This document shows positions 41,178 to 52,363 of a DNA stretch of 64,000 nt, piece after piece. The translations under genes and the position numbers were made by a program. The notes beneath the pieces were generated by a model. That model worked only from the letters and a program-made list of their open reading frames with translations, did not search any database and was not told where the DNA came from. This DNA is from Oryzias latipes (taxonomy: Eukaryota > Chordata > Actinopteri > Beloniformes > Adrianichthyidae). The first letter of the stretch is position 1. Every line of letters begins with the position of its first letter. The DNA is taken from positions 15,281,261 through 15,345,260 of the forward strand of contig NC_019866.2 of the NCBI RefSeq assembly GCF_002234675.1, read 5' to 3'.

Positions 41178-44100
41178 ATGTCCACAACTGCAAGTCCAAC
41201 CATCTCCTCATACGTGATATCCGACCAACTGACTGTGGTCGCTGCGTCCCGTAAGTAAATCATTAACATGGCACAAAACATCTTATATTTTTCTTTTAAT
41301 AAAAATAAACACTCATTTTGAATGTTGTGACATGAGTGCGTACTTTTATGCTTCACATTTGGTGTTTTAATTTTGTAATCTAACTTTACAAATGCAGACT
41401 TTGACTTGCTACTTGCATATAGTTTTTTAATAAATTTTTATGTGCTTAACATGTCAAAAATAGTACTCTTAAAACATGTATCTTCAACCCAATTCTTGGA
41501 TTATTCATGTTGGGATATAGATTTGGGTTACTGTTTTGGAGCAATACTAATTTCTTGGGTTAGGCCTATAGGGGTTTCATTTAATCCTTTTTTTGTTTTG
41601 TTTTTTGTCCTGAGTTAAAACAACCCAGAAAAAGTTAGTCCCTTTTTTTAGTGTTTTAAAATTGATTGAAAAAAGGAAGTTTTGGATTAATCAAAGTTGG
41701 GCTGCGTGAAAGAAAAAAGTCAATGTAGCTGCAATACAACAATTTTCCTCTCTTTTTCTTTTGAACAGTTTCTTCTCTGGTGTTCTTTGTGGTTATTGTG
41801 GCGCTGCTGTCTTTTATTTACCGCAAGGATCCTCAGTGCTGCAAACACCGCTCCTATCAGGAGCCACATCCTGCTGCGGTGAGTTGTTAGTTTAGGGGAG
41901 AATAGTCTCTCTGAAAATGAAATGTATGCCTTGTTTTCTTTTCTTTTTTATTGCAATGTGTACATTCAGTACTGCAGCACTCCATATGGAACCACAGGTA
42001 CTGTGGCAGCAATACCAGCTGTTAAAAGGAATTTGTGTGGCTTTAGTGCAAAAAACTTGATTAAACTTAGTTTGAATTACTTGGACCACCATTTGTTAAA
42101 TTGCTGCTCTAATGGATTTGGAGAATTAGCACATGCCATGAATATTGATGTAACTTTAGCTCCAGAGTACTTGCACAAATGGAACTTTTGCCTTTAACAC
42201 TTGTGCAAAACAGCACAGTAATCTCTTAGATCTTCATCACATATTTGAGACAAGAAATATTAATCAACAGTTTTTGCACCCTGCAGCTATTGTTTCTGGA
42301 GATAAATGTCTGAATGTCTGTAGAAGAAAGAGTTGAACATTGCAAAAGCGTTTGCGAGTTGCCAGTTCTTTTGGCTTCTTGTTCCTGACCTGTCTTTCTC
42401 CTGCATCAGAGGCAAGGGTGAGGCTTTATCTGTGAACAGCAGAAATGACTACTTTCCTCTTTTAACAGACAGGAACCTCTGCTCAGTGACAAGTTTTTTC
42501 CTTTTTGTTTACACCCTGATCACTCTAAAAATCTAAGTGTAGGGACACACAGTACAGCTGTAGAACTGACAGGTCAGTGCAGTAAACCACTCGTGACAGG
42601 CTGTAAATAAAGAACTGTAGGTTTGGGTAATTGGGGTTATCTTAGCAATTAGTGTAGATTCAAAAAATGTTGAATACATGAAAGTAAGCAAAGATTAATC
42701 TTGGTTCATGACCACATACCTTTCCCTGCTTCGGTTTGTTGCATGAATAGAAGACAGGCCTCACTGTGGGTGTTGGGGACACAAGAGGGACAAAGAATGT
42801 CCTTTAAGTTGCAGCGGTGGAAAAAAAAAAGGAAAAAGCGCAAGGCCACGGAGATCCTCCCCCGACTTCAACACTGATTTTACACGGTTGTGCTTTTTCA
42901 CACTGACTGAATCAATGGCAGGCGACAAAAGAACAACCCCTCTATTCTTTTTCTCCTTCCTGAGGACACTCTTCAGCCTCTTCAAAGTACAAACCAGCGA
43001 GGGAAACGAGACCTTTGTCGTCACCTTTTCGGTGCCATCTCTCCCTCTTCAGCGTGATTTGAGGGTTATGGCAAAGGTCGTCGCAGCAAGTCGCTCTCAC
43101 AAGTGGCAATGATGTCATTGTTTATTTCTAGCCTGGGAAAATCCTAAAGTCCTGACGCAGCTCAAATTTAACGCATGGCGCTCTGCAAATCGGGTTTCCT
43201 GCATGGCAGAGGAAACCTTTTTAGTATTAGCGGCTCCTAATACCTCATCCTGGATTTAATCTCAGTCAAGCAACAAATTGACTCGGTTGTAATGCCCTCC
43301 CGAATGACATGCACTAGCATAATGTGTGCTGGAGTGTGCTCGTTAGCAGGTACATGCTGCAAGAACAAGGGGAATAGAGAGGCAGTGAAAAGACCTCTCG
43401 GTGGGATTTGTTGCTCAGGGACCCTCATGACTCACTGAGACATCACATTGTTCTCCTCACAAAAGGGGACTCATTTAGACCCCAGGCAATTTACTGGTTT
43501 TCCTGGCTTTTTAGGATTCCTGTCCTTCATACAGTCAAGACACTGACAGCTCCTGTTCTGCAGGGAGGGGCTGCAAAGGGAGGGGTGAATCTGGGGGTGG
43601 TCGTCTTTTTTTGACTGATAATTTATGGTGGTGCTAAACTGGTCAGGGTCTGTGATGGTGAAACGAGGTGTGAAAATCGGTCAATTGGGCTGAAATGAGT
43701 ACATCTTTGACTATTTGTAGATGGAGAAATGAGGAGCTGTAGTGTTCCAGCTAAACTGAAAGCTAATTATTGTTTAAGAGAGAGTTTAAAAATCCACTCC
43801 AATCATCTTTTGACCTATTTTAGAAAAATTCCCAGTGGTATTTTGATTGTGATTATGTTGTTTTGAGCCAAGATTAAAAAAAACAACAAAAAACTAGTGT
43901 TGTTTTCTAGGACATCGTTTTTGCAGAGTGGCAGTATATCATCAGAAATTCACCTCTGAGTTGTGGACGGGACTGTTGGCATGGAACACCTATTGACTGT
44001 ATGTAGCATATACAGTCAATGGGAGCAGCCCCGCTCCCCCTTCCCCTAACTGAGAGCTCTCTGTTAGTGATGGGCACCTCCAGGCTTTGAGGGCTACATT

Positions 44101-47100
44101 CCTGCATTTTTCCCACATACCTTGCTCTGCCATGTTCTAGTTGGCTGGACACACCTGAACCAGGCACTCACTCATGAGTAGGGCTTGGATATCCAGAAAT
44201 CATGCAGACACACCGGCCCTCGAGACCTGGAGTTGCCCTTTCCTGGTTTACACTTTCTCCCGATAGCTGACAGCCCCTCACAATCCCAACCTAGCGTTAC
44301 CGGTGCATCAAAAATGGTGACCAATCCAGCTGGTAATTTTTGAGCCAGATGCCAGCTCAGATGAGAAAAACAAAGATGTTGATGGATCTATTTGTCTGCA
44401 AGTGGATGCATCAGAATTAAGCAAGAGGACCTAGCTGCAGACATCAACTTCCAGAACCGGAAGTCCTCGATCGGAACCAGAATTAACCCCATATTTCTCG
44501 AAAAATACTTCATTTTAACTGGTGACCCTAAAAAAAATTTTTTTTCCTGTTTTAAGCTTTAATACGTGTTTTTTTCCTACAATTCTGAATACTTTTGGGG
44601 TAAAGTTAGGGTTGGGTAAATTGTATAATTTCTGCCTCTTGCAGATTGTGTCAGGCACCCTCTTGTCTACCGCCAGGTCCCTCTCAAATAGGGCAGAACA
44701 GAGATCTTGTGGCTAGTAGAACTATTACTCTCTTTTCCCAGCTAGATTCTTCTGCTCCTGATTTACAGCGATTTGAATCAAGAAATGCTCAAAAATGCTA
44801 ATTTTGAGCCTAAATTTCTTTATATATATCCTCCATCATCAGAAATATACCACAAACACATGTTTAAGACAACGTCACCTGGATGAATGAGAACCTTCAC
44901 TGACAAGAACTTGTCGAAAACACCAAAAACACATTTTTCATTGGAGTGGGTCTTTGAAAAATAATGATTTCACTGATCAGCATCTAATAATTTTACAGGA
45001 TGATCCTCCACAGTATTACAGCAGTAGGACAACCTTGGTGGGGACCCCCTGTTTTGAGTCGGACAGGAATACTCAGGTGAGAGATACTGACAGGAGGATG
45101 AGCACTATAAATGACCCCCCAGTGCTGTTGTGTGACCTACTGCAGTCACAGGGTCTGTTAGGAGTATCCTCAGCTGATAAAAGCTTGTTTTCTGCCCATC
45201 TATGTGGGCTGTGTACTCTTTAGCAGGCAGGCGAGCTGTTCTGTGTCGGCCTGCCCTCCAGCTACAGCCTGCCGACGCTAGAGGCCCCCATGCCGAGGCT
45301 CCCCTCCTATGAGAGCGTACGAAAGAAGGACCGCCAGAGGCAGATCCACATGATGATCGCTGACCGCTTTGGCCTCAATGCGCCTATTGTTACTGAGGTA
45401 GGATATAATTAGGATTTAAGGCTGTGTCGCAGTAAATGATACAGTCACAAATTCCTCAACAATGCAGCCCTTTAAGGGCGGTTGCTAAGCTTGAGAGGAT
45501 GATCTTGGAGTTTCGACATTTTATTCGTTTTTTTTTTTACTTGTAGCCAAGTTTTAGAGATTGTCTCCAACTTGGAAATGAATGCACATAATAAAACGAT
45601 AATTTGTTGCCGTGCGATGTCACAAGAGCTTGTTTAAGGATTAGACTGCCTCCAGAAAACAGTAAACAGGATGCACTATCGGCTCATCTCATGTAGTGCT
45701 GGCAACCGTGCTTTTCAGTCTCACCGTGTTGATCTTTTGCTGAGGTTTAGCTTCAGTCGACGCTTGAGCAAACAAGGTAATGAGAAAAAGGCACATCAAA
45801 TATAATTAAAGCCTGCATCCATGAGTGCAAACAGAGCCCCAGAATACGGCACTGTCCTTGTCACTGCACATTTTTCCTCCTTTAACCTTTTTCTTAATTA
45901 GAAACTCCATGATAAACATAAACCTTTTATTGGATCATCACATTAACTAACTGTCCCTTCGTGTGTTTTACCTAATAGGGCAGGGTAGCAGGAAGACCTT
46001 TCATCTTGGAGTTAGGGTCTCAGACCAAAGGGCAGGGCTGTGGGGTTTCTCCTGTCTCCTGGGGGGTCGCCAAGCAATTAAAAGATAAGAACTCAGTCAG
46101 GGAGTGTGAATCTGTTTGATTTCTATCTGCGAGATAATGAAGAAAAAAAAGTTCCTGCCAGCTGTAGTGGGAACAGATTAATTGGGAATGTAAACACAAA
46201 CACGCTCTGATTCGCCACTCAGATTTCAGTCCTTGCAGACTTCAGGAGGTTAATATCCGGTGTCACTTTTAGACATGAAAAACTGAAATCGGTGGCTTTT
46301 ATTATGATTATTATGAAGTAGATACAGTCAGTCATTCAAATGCTACTCTGGCTTGTCATGTCAGAATATGTAAGAATTTTAATCTTATTTGTCCTATCTC
46401 ATTTATTTGTCTTGTTAGATGCAGTTTAAGTTTGCCTTGAAGAATTGAAGTTTTTACAAAAAGGTAGATGAGTTCTGACCGGTCCTCATAATTTGTCCTA
46501 GAAAGAAGTCCAGGTTCCCATTTTGTCATGTGAACAAAACATACCATCTTATTAACCTAATGGAAAATCTGTTTAATTAACTGTGACTTGGAGAATGAGT
46601 CAACAGGGCTGTAATATTTCATTGCGGTCATATGCTCAGACAGCTGAAGAACAGCCGGTTAGCATCTAGACTAAATGGCACTCCCGCATAATACAAACAT
46701 AAAAGAGAAGATATGATTAGAACTGTAAAATAGTAAAGTTTGTGCAAATTAAAAAGCAGTAGTTGCAGAGGTGGTAAGTTATCCAAAGCATGTCTCACAG
46801 TGTGGCGTGAAAGCCTTAAAGTGGCATGGCAGGTTGAAATGCAATTTATTGTAAAAAAAGATATTTTTGACAGTGTGTGCACCCCCCCCCCAGAAAGCTG
46901 TCATCACAGCGGGCGAAACCATCAAAAGAATGGGGCTCAGAAAAATCTTTTTTAAATCCACAAACAAAACCAAAACACATGTGTCGGATAGATCTAAAGC
47001 CGGAGTCTGCAACCTTTCACTCTAAAAGAGCCATTTGGTCCAGTTTTTTAATGACCAAACCCTAGAAAGAGACGGCGAGTCACACTTAATCTTTTTGAAA

Positions 47101-48787
47101 AGTACACTTTATTTTGTCTGTGGCCATTAATCGATGCATTTGCAAACACATGGATTAATCCAGACTAGCTGTTTAAACATTTACAATAATTGCATTATAA
47201 TAATGTTGGTTTTTTCTATAATAACAACTTTAATTACTTAATGTTTAAAAGCAGCACATCCAAGTTCTTTTCATAATATAATACATACTGTGCTAAATAA
47301 GATTCTCCTGCTGTAGCAGATGTACTTGAACTAAAAATGCAAGAAAAGCAAGTCAAACACGGCGTTTTCCATCAATATAATTTTAGTGCATCTTCATCCC
47401 TTTACTATCCAAAATAAACATGTCAAAATTGGTTTAGAATCAAGTTTTCTGTAATCTGTGCATATAAACGCAATTTAGAACAACATAGATTAGACTATGT
47501 ACTTAACCAACTTAATATTTATTCAAATTTTTTTTTTTTGCGGTGGTATGAAAAAAAGTCTTCATTTCCGTTGTGCTGCGGTTTATGCTGTTGCTGCGGT
47601 TATGTCGTTGTGTTGCGGGTAATTTGGTTGTCAATTTTCCTGTTTTTGCACAATATGTGAAAAGAAAACTTTGGTTCAAGCAATCTCCACAAAATTTCAC
47701 ACGGGCTCTGCAGGGTTAGTTTCATCAACCTTTGACCTTGGAAAGAGACCGCCATCTTGACATAAAACAAAATTAAAAAAACTTTAATGCCTTCTACAAA
47801 TGTAACCTCTTTCTAAGGATTTCGATTGCCTCCTATCTTGTCAAGCATTATTGAGAAGCCGCTTGGGAAAAAAAGTTGGTAATAAAGTTTCTAGATTTTG
47901 AATGGCGTTCGCATGGCGAGGTTTCGAAACTGACATTCTATTGTTGTTAACACATTTTATACCAGAATATTGTGAAAATGTATTACATGAATTGTTGGCT
48001 GAAGCTGAATGAAACGATATAACATACACATTAGGTATGTGGGCGTGGTAAAAAAAAATCCTCTGTTGCCAAGGTAATCTGAAAGTTTATTTTTGCCAAT
48101 TCTTCAAAATAACGTAGATTTGTTTGTCACTCCCGGGTGACTAAAACATAAAATGGCTGTCATGGAGATAACACCATTAGAAAAGCCACCATTTGTAGAA
48201 AAAGTTTTTTTTCAAATTAATTTGTCATATGCCAATTTGACCAGGGTGGCAGAGGCAGAGTGGGGGTGGCAGTGAGGGCGGGTCAGGAGGGGGTCCCAAG
48301 GGTGGGTCGGGTAGCACCTGTAGGCCATTCAACACTGCTTGCATTAATAGCTTATTTTTCACTATTCCATTTGGTTTTCAGACTAAACTCAATGTAAGCT
48401 GACGTGGTATTTTTTAATTGTATGCTGTGCCATGCTGTAATACTAGTTACCATGACAGTCATTAGTCATCGTGATGCATCTTTTTAAAGAGATGAGCAGG
48501 AGCAATTGAGTTGTACGCTTAAAAAAAACTAAAATGATTTGTCTTAGAAGAATCTTTGAAACCAGAAGATAATGTCATATTTGTTTTTATTTTTTTTTCT
48601 GCAGCCTCCTCCTACCTATGAAGAAAGCATCCGCCAGTCTGTAGAGCTACCATACAACATTTTCTCACCAGGTGGGGACATCCTGCATCCACAGACTTTT
48701 TATTCCAACGCCGGAACTGTTGATCCCACAGACACAGACCGTCAACTCAGTTCTGATGCCAGCAGCAGCGCTCTGCCTACGGTGTGA
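41178..48787 (+). CDS. Single-pass membrane protein with PPxY/LPSY motifs, function not recognised
   Basis: Five exons: 41178-41250, 41769-41878, 44999-45076, 45224-45397 (or from 45227) and 48605-48787; phases agree and give 205 aa (or 204). There is no signal peptide. A short Ser/Thr-rich N-terminus precedes one membrane helix at about 27-42 (LVFFVVIVALLSFIY), then RKDPQCC with positive charges and cysteines, implying a cytosolic C-terminus. The tail carries PPQY (64-67), LPSY (113-116) and PPTY (147-150), motifs that bind WW domains of NEDD4-family ubiquitin ligases, and a conserved-looking basic segment SVRKKDRQRQIH. In human, TMEM92, also a small PPxY membrane protein, neighbours XYLT2, but the sequences do not match well enough to name this gene. 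Two upstream ATGs lie in the leader. Polyadenylation signals are near 48885 and 49393-49425. Confidence 0.8.
43790..44953. mobile_element. MITE or longer relative, 'CCCACTCC' family, copy 7 (1.16 kb, inverted)
   Basis: The longest copy, opposite in orientation to the others. Left: TTAA (43786-43789) then aaatccactccaatcatctt. Right: tcattggagtgggtct then TTGA. It carries 'gccagatgccagctcagatg', the DNA that codes DASSDEEN-like peptide in other copies, plus interior absent from the short copies. Its right end is 45 nt before exon 3 of the host gene. Confidence 0.8.
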
Positions 48788-51288
48788 TGCTGGGATCCAG
48801 TGGGGTGAAATGTGGAAGAGGCTGGAGGACCTTTATGCAGATCAAGGTTACAAACAGACCCAACTCACAGATACCTCAAACAAATAAAAACTGAGGAAGC
48901 TAATGTTGATCATGGGCTGTGGTGAAACCAAAGAAGAACAGTACCCTCTCCAGGGAGTCACATTAATAATACTTTGAGACATTTGCTGTGCACTAATGTG
49001 ACGATGTTTCAAAAAGAAACTGGACATTTATGGACAAAGGTGGCTGGAACATCTTCAACATCAAATCAGAGATGACTGCAGGGACTACTTAGGACGTTAA
49101 CTTTTTTGTTGTTGTTTTTGTGGAACATTTATTTTAATTGTTTGATTTTCTGTTTTTAAAATCTTCTTAAACTTGAAATATTGGTCGTTTTTGCAAACAT
49201 TTTTCTTGGAGCCAACTGTTAAAACTGGCGTCTAAAGCCTTTTGGAGAGGTTTCAAACTTTTCCAGATTGAAGGTTTTAGACCAAATAGTGAGGGGAAAA
49301 AATATTTCTATTAGATCTACAATCACATTACCTCAAGTGATTTCTGTCTTTTTCATCTTTGTAACATTCCATGAATTAATGTAATTTTAGTCAATAAAAT
49401 ATTTGTATTTATTTAATAAAAAATGATCATACCATGTACTTTTCCATAGAAACCAATTTAATAAACTCTTGCTATTTTAATAGGTTTGTAATTTGCTGCA
49501 TTTTGTGAAAAAGAAATGAAAACGTTTGAGGTATGATATTGGTGGTGTAGTAGGTGAAAACCAATTCATCAGTGTCACAAGGGAAACTGAAAATGGATCT
49601 AAAAAGTTGTTTTTGTAATCTGGAGCATTAGAAGTCTTTTGTTCAGCAATCTAAAGATGCTGCTCCAGGTCTAAAAAAAAAAACCTTTTTACAGCATTTT
49701 TTTCTCCAAGAATATATATATTTTTTAAACGTAAAAATACCGTATGCACAATAGAAACTATTAAATAATATGTTAGGATAAATGAACCTTTCCTTTTTTG
49801 CTTCAATTTGGTTGTAAAGACCCAATTTACTACGTTTAAACATTATTGCACTGGAAACTTTAAATTTCAAAAATCAATTAACTCCTAAATCTTAGATTTA
49901 GACTCCATCTTTTAGGTTCTGGAAAGTTACTTTATACCCAACAGATGTTTTGTTTTGTGAGATTAAAGTGAAATCATGTGAAAGAATTCACCTAAATACT
50001 TCTCTGGATGGTTAGTTTCATGGTAAATGACAAGAAAACTGCTTACATAGTCCCCTAGATATGTAAGCAAATTTAATTATGGATGTAAAGAGAGAAACAA
50101 GGCAGTTTCTTTAAAAGAGAAAGGGAGGCATTTTGTCTAGGAAATCGCGGTTGGAGATCTTGGAAGCCCTGGGGCAAAACAGGCCATCATGACTGCTGTT
50201 TTTCAGAGAAGACACCTTGTACTGTTGTGACAATAAGGAACGTCCCTTATAAACAACTTGGGTCAATTGCATTGATCTCATCATGTGAAAAAAACATGTT
50301 TTCAGAGAAATACATAAACATATTACTGTGTCATGACCTTCTTAATGAGAAAACTAAGTATAAATGGAAACTGACACATTCCATCATGAAGTCATAAACA
50401 ATGTTACTAAAGTCCAAATTTTCATCTTAAATTCTCTGTTTCAGCCACACACACAAAAAAACGATTCTATAAACTATAACAACATATTTTTTTCTGTTTC
50501 CCAATTATTGTATTTTTGTCATATTCTATAATTACATTTTTTTTGTTTTATTTTGGTTTTGGAAGCGTGATGCAACACAAGTAATCAAAGGTCACTCCTA
50601 TGTTTATTCTTTAGTGATCATTGTTTCCTTTTTATATTTTTTTTTAATGGATGAGTTTTGAACCAAGCTCTTACCAAACCGCTGCTGTCCCAACCGCTGA
50701 CAGGAGACGAACAAACACTGCCCTCTGCTGGCCACGATGTGTTGAGACCATTAACCCTTTGAAACTGTTCGATTTTTAATATCCTAAATAAAAAAATAAA
50801 AACAACAGCAACAACAATATTATTATCATTATATTTTAATTAATTACAATAAAATGGAATGGAACTTTTATTGGTATCATTGACATATTAATTATAAAGA
50901 CATTTATGATACCAATAAGATTTAAGACTCAAATGATTTTATTTCCCCCCACAAGTGAACATTACGATTCCATTTTCCTGATAGTTTAAATTGAACAATC
51001 AGATTTGGCTAAATAGATTTCTAGTAGTTTATTTCTAATTACATTTTGGGTTAAATAATTAAATAATCTTATTTTTTAATAAAAATCATCTAGTTAGGAT
51101 AAAACAAGACATTAAAAAGACATGTCTAACAGAATGCTCAAGATCCAATTGTTTGACTATCATGTCAAAGAATAGAATAGAAACTGTCTAGGATCGTACA
51201 ACAATAAATAAAAATAATTTAAAAAAAATCCAAGTTCTATTTTACATTTGTGATTTAAACATCACACAGCTTGTAATGGAGCTAAGAA
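48788..51288. other. 3'UTR of the PPxY gene and intergenic DNA
   Basis: The 3'UTR probably runs to about 49430, where AATAAA occurs (49393 and 49420). Beyond that is AT-rich DNA with no gene, RNA or repeat that could be supported. Confidence 0.6.
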
Positions 51289-51319
51289 TATAAAGGCGTC
51301 CTCGGTGTCGCTGACGTCA
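51289..51319 (+). promoter_or_regulatory. Core promoter: TATA-like box and CRE palindrome for the SPRY gene
   Basis: tataaag at 51289-51295 is followed by a perfect TGACGTCA (CREB/ATF site) at 51312-51319, close to the expected transcription start near 51320. Exon 1 then runs without any ATG to a donor at 51476|51477 (gtaaag|gtaagt). Confidence 0.6.
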
Positions 51320-52363
51320 CGACGGAGAAAGCCGAGTTCACCCGACGTGCTGACTTTCAGTCCGTTTGTAAACAAGGTCAGACACTGCAGCACGCAGACC
51401 AGACACTTCGCTGCAAAGCTTCTGCTGTCTTTCATTTCTCAAGTAAAGAAAACGTTCACAGTAATCTGGGGTAAAGGTAAGTACGATTTCACAAATTTGT
51501 TACAAATAACCTTTTGTTTTTGTAGGTTTTTGTTTTGTAACATCTTTGTAGAATATGCGCACTGCGGGGACGAACGTTCAGTAGCCATGACCAGGCAGGT
51601 GCAAAGAAATCCCCAAAGAAAGCTTCTTAGCAGCAGCATAACAATCTTTTTACATCATCTATTAGATGATTACTGCAGCGATAATGCATTATGTTTATGC
51701 CTTTCATCAGCTGCTCTGCAACTGGGTCACTGTCAAAACCTGCACTGTCATGTTATGTCACATCATGACTAAAACAAGGATCATTTGTTTTTCATTTATT
51801 CATTTAGTATATTAAATGTGTATATGAATGAAGAAGCTATAACTTATTGGAGCCAATTTAAGACTGAAATTGTATCTGCAACTTATTGCATTCAATAATT
51901 TCATGCAATACACTGCAGAGAAGCTTGTTTTTACCCTTAGGTGCAAGCTAGGTTAACAAAGGAATCAGTTCAGACAGCAGACAGAAGTCTGTTTTGTTTC
52001 AAACTGTTTCATTCTGGCTCAGTTAATCATCACATCTGTTCATGTCTTTTCTTAATCAAATTACCTAACATCCCTCTCCTTCAACATGCTGTTTGGATCA
52101 CTCTTTGTTTTCTGAGAATCAGTGCAGAGTTTCCGTCCCACGTCTAACAATCTCCATGACGTGTTGGTGTTTTGGAGGTAAACATTACCTGCCCTCCAGT
52201 ACAAATGCCACCAAAGGACAGTTACTGCTGCAGTAATGTGTAGCTACAAGTGTTGTGGTTGTGAACACTCTGTGAATCTCAGTATTAAGAAATAAAAAAA
52301 CTTTTTTTTTATTTGTGTGCTTTTATTTTTAATTTCTAGGATTTGTCCAAGAAAGCCGACAAG

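Noticed and set aside
47000-48300. Repeat-like text in intron 4 of the PPxY gene (for example 'gcaacctttcactctaaaag' and 'ccgccatcttgac')
   Set aside because: It resembles common dispersed repeats, but no termini or target duplications could be found, so no element is called.
41178-48787. Calling the PPxY gene tmem92
   Set aside because: Only synteny and general architecture agree; the sequence itself is not recognisably TMEM92.
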